57,124 nucleotides of DNA, taken from positions 1 to 57,124 of the forward strand of contig CACIBF010000006.1 of assembly GCA_902584815.1 (NCBI GenBank), given 5' to 3'. This DNA comes from an uncultured Pelagibacteraceae bacterium. GTDB taxonomy: Bacteria > Pseudomonadota > Alphaproteobacteria > Pelagibacterales > AG-422-B15. The notes beneath the pieces were generated by a model, which saw only the letters and a program-made list of their open reading frames with translations, had not been told where the DNA came from and ran no database searches. The position numbers were made by a program, and so were the translations under genes. Positions 54,074 to 57,124 of this stretch are shown piece after piece (within the stretch, counting starts at the first letter, position 1; every line of letters starts with the position of its first letter).

Positions 54074-56233
54074 CTATTGATTATTTTTATCAGATATTAG
54101 ATCAATTACTTTTTCTGCAGATTCAATAATATTTGATCCCGGGCCAAAAATTGCAGAAATATTTTTTTCATACAAAAAGTCATAATCTTGCTCAGGAATG
54201 ATTCCTCCAACAAAAACGATTATTTTATTCTCAGGATCTTGTTCTTTTAATGAGTTCATTAACTCTGGAACCAATGTCTTATGTCCTGCAGCTAGTGTGG
54301 ACACACCAATTGCGTGTACATCATTTTCTACAGCATCCTTTGCTACATCTTTTGGCGATTGAAATAATGGACCCATATCAATATCAAAACCAATGTCTGC
54401 AAATGAAGTGGCAACAATTTTTGCGCCTCTATCATGTCCATCTTGTCCCATTTTTACGACTAATACTCTAGGTCTTCTTCCATACGATTTTTCAAAATCT
54501 TGAATTTTTTTTGTTACATGCATAAATTCCTCATTCCCCTCAAAATACTTTCCATATACGCCAGATACACCAACTGAAGTCGCATAATGACGACCAAAAA
54601 CATTTTCTAATGCTTTTGAAACTTCACCAATCGTAGCTCTATTTTTTATTGCTTTTACTGCAGAATATAGAAGGTTATTTCCATTCTTAGCATCCTCAGT
54701 CAACTCATTAAGAGATTTCTCAAGTTTTTGATTATCTCTAGAGCCCTTAAGTAAGTTTATTTTTTTGATTTGGTCTTCACGAACCTTTTCATTGTCAATT
54801 ACTAATACATCTATCTTGGGTTCTTTTGGGTTTTGAAATTTATTTACACCTACAACCACCCTATCACCAGAATCAATTTTTGCTTGTTTTTTAGTTGCCG
54901 ACTCTTCAATTTTTAATTTTGGTATACCTGCATTCACTGCTTTTGTCATACCTCCAAGCTCCTCTACTTCTTGAATAATTTCCCATGCTTTTGATGCAAC
55001 TTCATCTGTTATTTTCTCAATAAAATATGAACCAGCAAGTGGGTCTACAGTATTTGTGACTCCAGTTTCATTCTGTAAAATTAATTGAGTGTTTCTGGCA
55101 ATCCTCGCTGAAAATTCTGTAGGTAGCGCTATTGCTTCATCAAATGAGTTTGTATGAAGGCTTTGCGTACCTCCAAGGACTGCTGACAAGGCCTCGTAGG
55201 AAGTACGAACAATATTATTATAAGGATCTTTTTCTGTAAGAGAAACACCTGAAGTCTGACAGTGTGTTCTAAGTGTTAATGATTTCTCATTTTTGGCACC
55301 AAAATCTGTCATAATTTTATACCATAGAGTTCTAGCGGCTCTAAGTTTTGCGATTTCCATAAAGAAATCAGTTCCTATTGCAAAAAAAAATGAGAGTCTT
55401 GGAGCAAAATCATCAATATCTAATCCTTTGGACAAAGCCGCTCTTACATACTCTATCCCATCAGCAAGTGTGTATGCTAATTCAAGAACATTATCTGCTC
55501 CAGCCTCTTGCATATGATAACCTGAAATTGAAATAGAATTAAATTTAGGCATTTCTTTAGACGTATATTCAATTATGTCAGCAACTATTCTCATTGATGG
55601 ATCTGGGGGATAAATGTAAGTATTCCGCACCATAAATTCTTTTAAAATATCATTTTGAATTGTTCCTGATAAATCTTTCACAGCAACTCCTTGTTCTTCG
55701 CCTGCTACAATAAATGACGCAAGAATTGGCAAAACTGCACCGTTCATAGTCATTGAAACTGACATTTGATCTAGAGGTATTCCATCAAATAAAATCTTCA
55801 TATCCTCAACTGAGTCAATAGCTACGCCAGCTTTACCAACATCTCCCATTACTATTTCATCATCAGAATCATAGCCTCTATGAGTTGGTAGATCAAAGGC
55901 AACCGACAAACCTTTCTGTCCTGCTTCTAAATTTTTACGATAAAAATTATTTGACTCCTCAGCGGTTGAGAAACCTGCATACTGTCTTATCGTCCATGGC
56001 CTATTTACATACATTGATGCTTTAGGTCCTCTTGTATAAGGTTCGTAACCTGGTAAGGATTCAACATCAACAAAGTTTAGATTTTTTATATCTTCCTCTA
56101 TATACAGAGGTTTGATTCCAATGCCTTCATCAGTGTTAATTATAATATCATCAGTGCTTGAAGTCTTAGTTTCAGCCTCAAATTTCTTCTTCCAATCAGT
56201 TAGCTGATCATTATTATCATTTTTTTTATCCAT
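54074..56233 (-). CDS. scpA: Methylmalonyl-CoA mutase
   Basis: Adenosylcobalamin enzyme that interconverts methylmalonyl-CoA and succinyl-CoA in propionyl-CoA catabolism. 719 residues, single-chain type with both domains. TIM barrel: [61 protein letters not shown], then [15 protein letters not shown]-terminal B12 domain: D598-G-H600-D-R-G, the base-off signature. It implies that the cell gets B12 by uptake or synthesis. No mcmB partner is needed. Confidence 0.97.
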   Translation of the reverse strand: MDKKNDNNDQLTDWKKKFEAETKTSSTDDIIINTDEGIGIKPLYIEEDIKNLNFVDVESLPGYEPYTRGPKASMYVNRPWTIRQYAGFSTAEESNNFYRKNLEAGQKGLSVAFDLPTHRGYDSDDEIVMGDVGKAGVAIDSVEDMKILFDGIPLDQMSVSMTMNGAVLPILASFIVAGEEQGVAVKDLSGTIQNDILKEFMVRNTYIYPPDPSMRIVADIIEYTSKEMPKFNSISISGYHMQEAGADNVLELAYTLADGIEYVRAALSKGLDIDDFAPRLSFFFAIGTDFFMEIAKLRAARTLWYKIMTDFGAKNEKSLTLRTHCQTSGVSLTEKDPYNNIVRTSYEALSAVLGGTQSLHTNSFDEAIALPTEFSARIARNTQLILQNETGVTNTVDPLAGSYFIEKITDEVASKAWEIIQEVEELGGMTKAVNAGIPKLKIEESATKKQAKIDSGDRVVVGVNKFQNPKEPKIDVLVIDNEKVREDQIKKINLLKGSRDNQKLEKSLNELTEDAKNGNNLLYSAVKAIKNRATIGEVSKALENVFGRHYATSVGVSGVYGKYFEGNEEFMHVTKKIQDFEKSYGRRPRVLVVKMGQDGHDRGAKIVATSFADIGFDIDMGPLFQSPKDVAKDAVENDVHAIGVSTLAAGHKTLVPELMNSLKEQDPENKIIVFVGGIIPEQDYDFLYEKNISAIFGPGSNIIESAEKVIDLISDKNNQ

Positions 56234-56408
56234 TAAAGTGACTTTTCAATTAGTAATTAGATGTTATATATATCGTAATAAAAATAATAAAATATTAGAA
56301 TATTCAGCGAACATATGGTGTTAGTGATTCGGACTTATTCTCTACACCTTTTGTTCTAAAACTAATACAACATATTGTACTCAATTTATAACAAGCAACA
56401 ATAAATTT

Positions 56409-56840
56409 ATGTTCGAAAAATTAAAATCAGCCTTTAAATCAAAAGTAGAAACAGAAGAACCATCATTTGATACTCTACAAATCTCAATATCAGCACTTTT
56501 AATTCAAACTGCAGCCTATGATGGGGTTTTTGATGATATTGAAAAAGAAAAAATAAAGTCCCTTCTGAAGAAATATTTTGATTTGACTAATGAAAAGCTT
56601 GAAGAGCTGTTTTCACTATCTCTTATAATCAATGATGACTCAAATGATATTCAACAGTTCACGAGAAAACTAAATGAAAACTTAGATTATGATGAGAAAT
56701 TAGAAATTATTGAGATGATGTGGAAAATCATAATTGCAGATGGGCGAATTGATGATTATGAAAATAGCTTAATAAGAAAAATATCAGGCCTACTTTACGT
56801 TCAAGACTCAGATGTAGGTAAGATAAAAAACAAAAATTAA
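56409..56840 (+). CDS. TerB-like protein
   Basis: 143 residues. An all-helical TerB-type fold is expected: LLIQTAAYDGVFDDIEKEKIKSLL and later IIIADGRIDDYENSLIRKIS are the two acidic repeats (D-G-x-h-D-x-x-E) typical of TerB, likely binding metal. Role in the cell is not clear; single TerB proteins of this kind are common in Alphaproteobacteria. The 175-base gap before it, shared with the mutase, holds nothing clear. The ferredoxin gene starts 6 bases after its stop. Confidence 0.85.
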   Translation: MFEKLKSAFKSKVETEEPSFDTLQISISALLIQTAAYDGVFDDIEKEKIKSLLKKYFDLTNEKLEELFSLSLIINDDSNDIQQFTRKLNENLDYDEKLEIIEMMWKIIIADGRIDDYENSLIRKISGLLYVQDSDVGKIKNKN

Positions 56841-56846
56841 TTTTTA

Positions 56847-57124
56847 ATGACGTATCTTGTTAACGAAAAATGTATTAAGTGTAAATTTACAGACTGTGTT
56901 GAGGTTTGCCCAGTAGATTGTTTTTATGAAGGTGAGAATATGCTGGTAATTAACCCAGATGAATGTATAGACTGTGGTGTATGTGAACCTGAGTGTCCTG
57001 TTGATGCAATCATAGCTGATACAGAAGATGAAAATGGAAAATGGGTTGAAATAAACCAAAAATATTCAGAAGTATGGCCGAATATAAATGAAAAAAAAGA
57101 ACCTCCAGCAGACTCAGGTAATTT
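56847..57124 (+). CDS. fdxA: 7Fe ferredoxin FdxA (3' end beyond window)
   Basis: 92 residues are visible and the frame is open to the window edge; the family has about 112. [17 protein letters not shown] gives the [3Fe-4S]/[4Fe-4S] site, and [12 protein letters not shown] a second cluster. [17 protein letters not shown] is the standard FdxA N-terminus. Electron carrier, partner unknown. Confidence 0.95.
   Translation, partial: MTYLVNEKCIKCKFTDCVEVCPVDCFYEGENMLVINPDECIDCGVCEPECPVDAIIADTEDENGKWVEINQKYSEVWPNINEKKEPPADSGN

Noticed and set aside
1-57124. CRISPR arrays, rRNA genes, transposases
   Set aside because: None seen: no spaced direct-repeat arrays, no 16S/23S/5S stretches, and no transposase-like frames on either strand.

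Overview
The window is a gene-dense, AT-rich stretch of a chromosome. It reads as a small-genome, probably free-living marine alphaproteobacterium of the SAR11 / HIMB59 / AEGEAN-169 / SAR116 kind. The grounds are low GC, spacers of a few bases, 1-4 base overlaps between genes, and gene orders typical of Alphaproteobacteria (aroK-aroB-hlyC-bolA-J-domain-cobS-cobT-rpmB; dnaX-ybaB-recR; thrS-infC-rpmI-rplT-pheS-pheT). LPS genes (kdsB, glycosyltransferases) mark it as Gram-negative. The exact clade cannot be fixed from this window alone.

Layout. 1-4.1 kb: 3' end of yidC, then argB, dapD and dapE (arginine and lysine/diaminopimelate synthesis). 4.1-8.7 kb, minus strand: dnaX, ybaB, recR, def, fmt, truA, headed by a small SRP RNA with its own promoter. 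8.7-13.2 kb: nudC, pheA, kdsB, a membrane-anchored cytochrome c and an AmpG-like permease. 13.2-16.5 kb, minus strand: a run holding a blue-copper/beta-helix lipoprotein, a small membrane protein, an NlpC/P60 peptidase and a 55-residue membrane protein. 16.5-24.6 kb is accessory: a winged-helix protein, cspA, a patatin lipase, transporters (MFS, LysE, MATE, an amino-acid ABC binding protein and permease), a DCC-family protein, a TPR protein with a Gly-Ser repeat, and a PII protein. 24.7-29.2 kb: gamma-glutamyltransferase, then a 2.5-kb segment with a tRNA-Ser(GGA) gene at one end and a near-perfect copy of that tRNA's 3' half at the other. 29.2-37.5 kb, minus strand: thrS-infC-rpmI-rplT-pheS-pheT-lepA. 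37.5-46.2 kb: two glycosyltransferases, a hydrolase, an EamA transporter, accA, a malyl-CoA lyase-like gene, xerD and a large unknown protein. 46.2-53 kb: aroK, aroB, hlyC, bolA, J-domain, cobS, cobT, rpmB. 53-57.1 kb: meaB, methylmalonyl-CoA mutase, a TerB-like protein and the start of a 7Fe ferredoxin.

How genes work together. The B12-dependent mutase with its chaperone MeaB feeds propionyl-CoA carbon into succinyl-CoA, and a malyl/methylmalyl-CoA lyase homologue lies 10 kb away. AmpG and an NlpC/P60 peptidase lie side by side and suggest murein recycling. CobS and CobT form an AAA-ATPase/VWA pair with no CobN in view, so their partner is open. The most unusual items are the tRNA-flanked 2.5-kb segment, the cupredoxin-beta-helix fusion, an AccA with a C-terminal membrane anchor, a ThrS without a TGS domain, and an infC whose best start codon is AUA.
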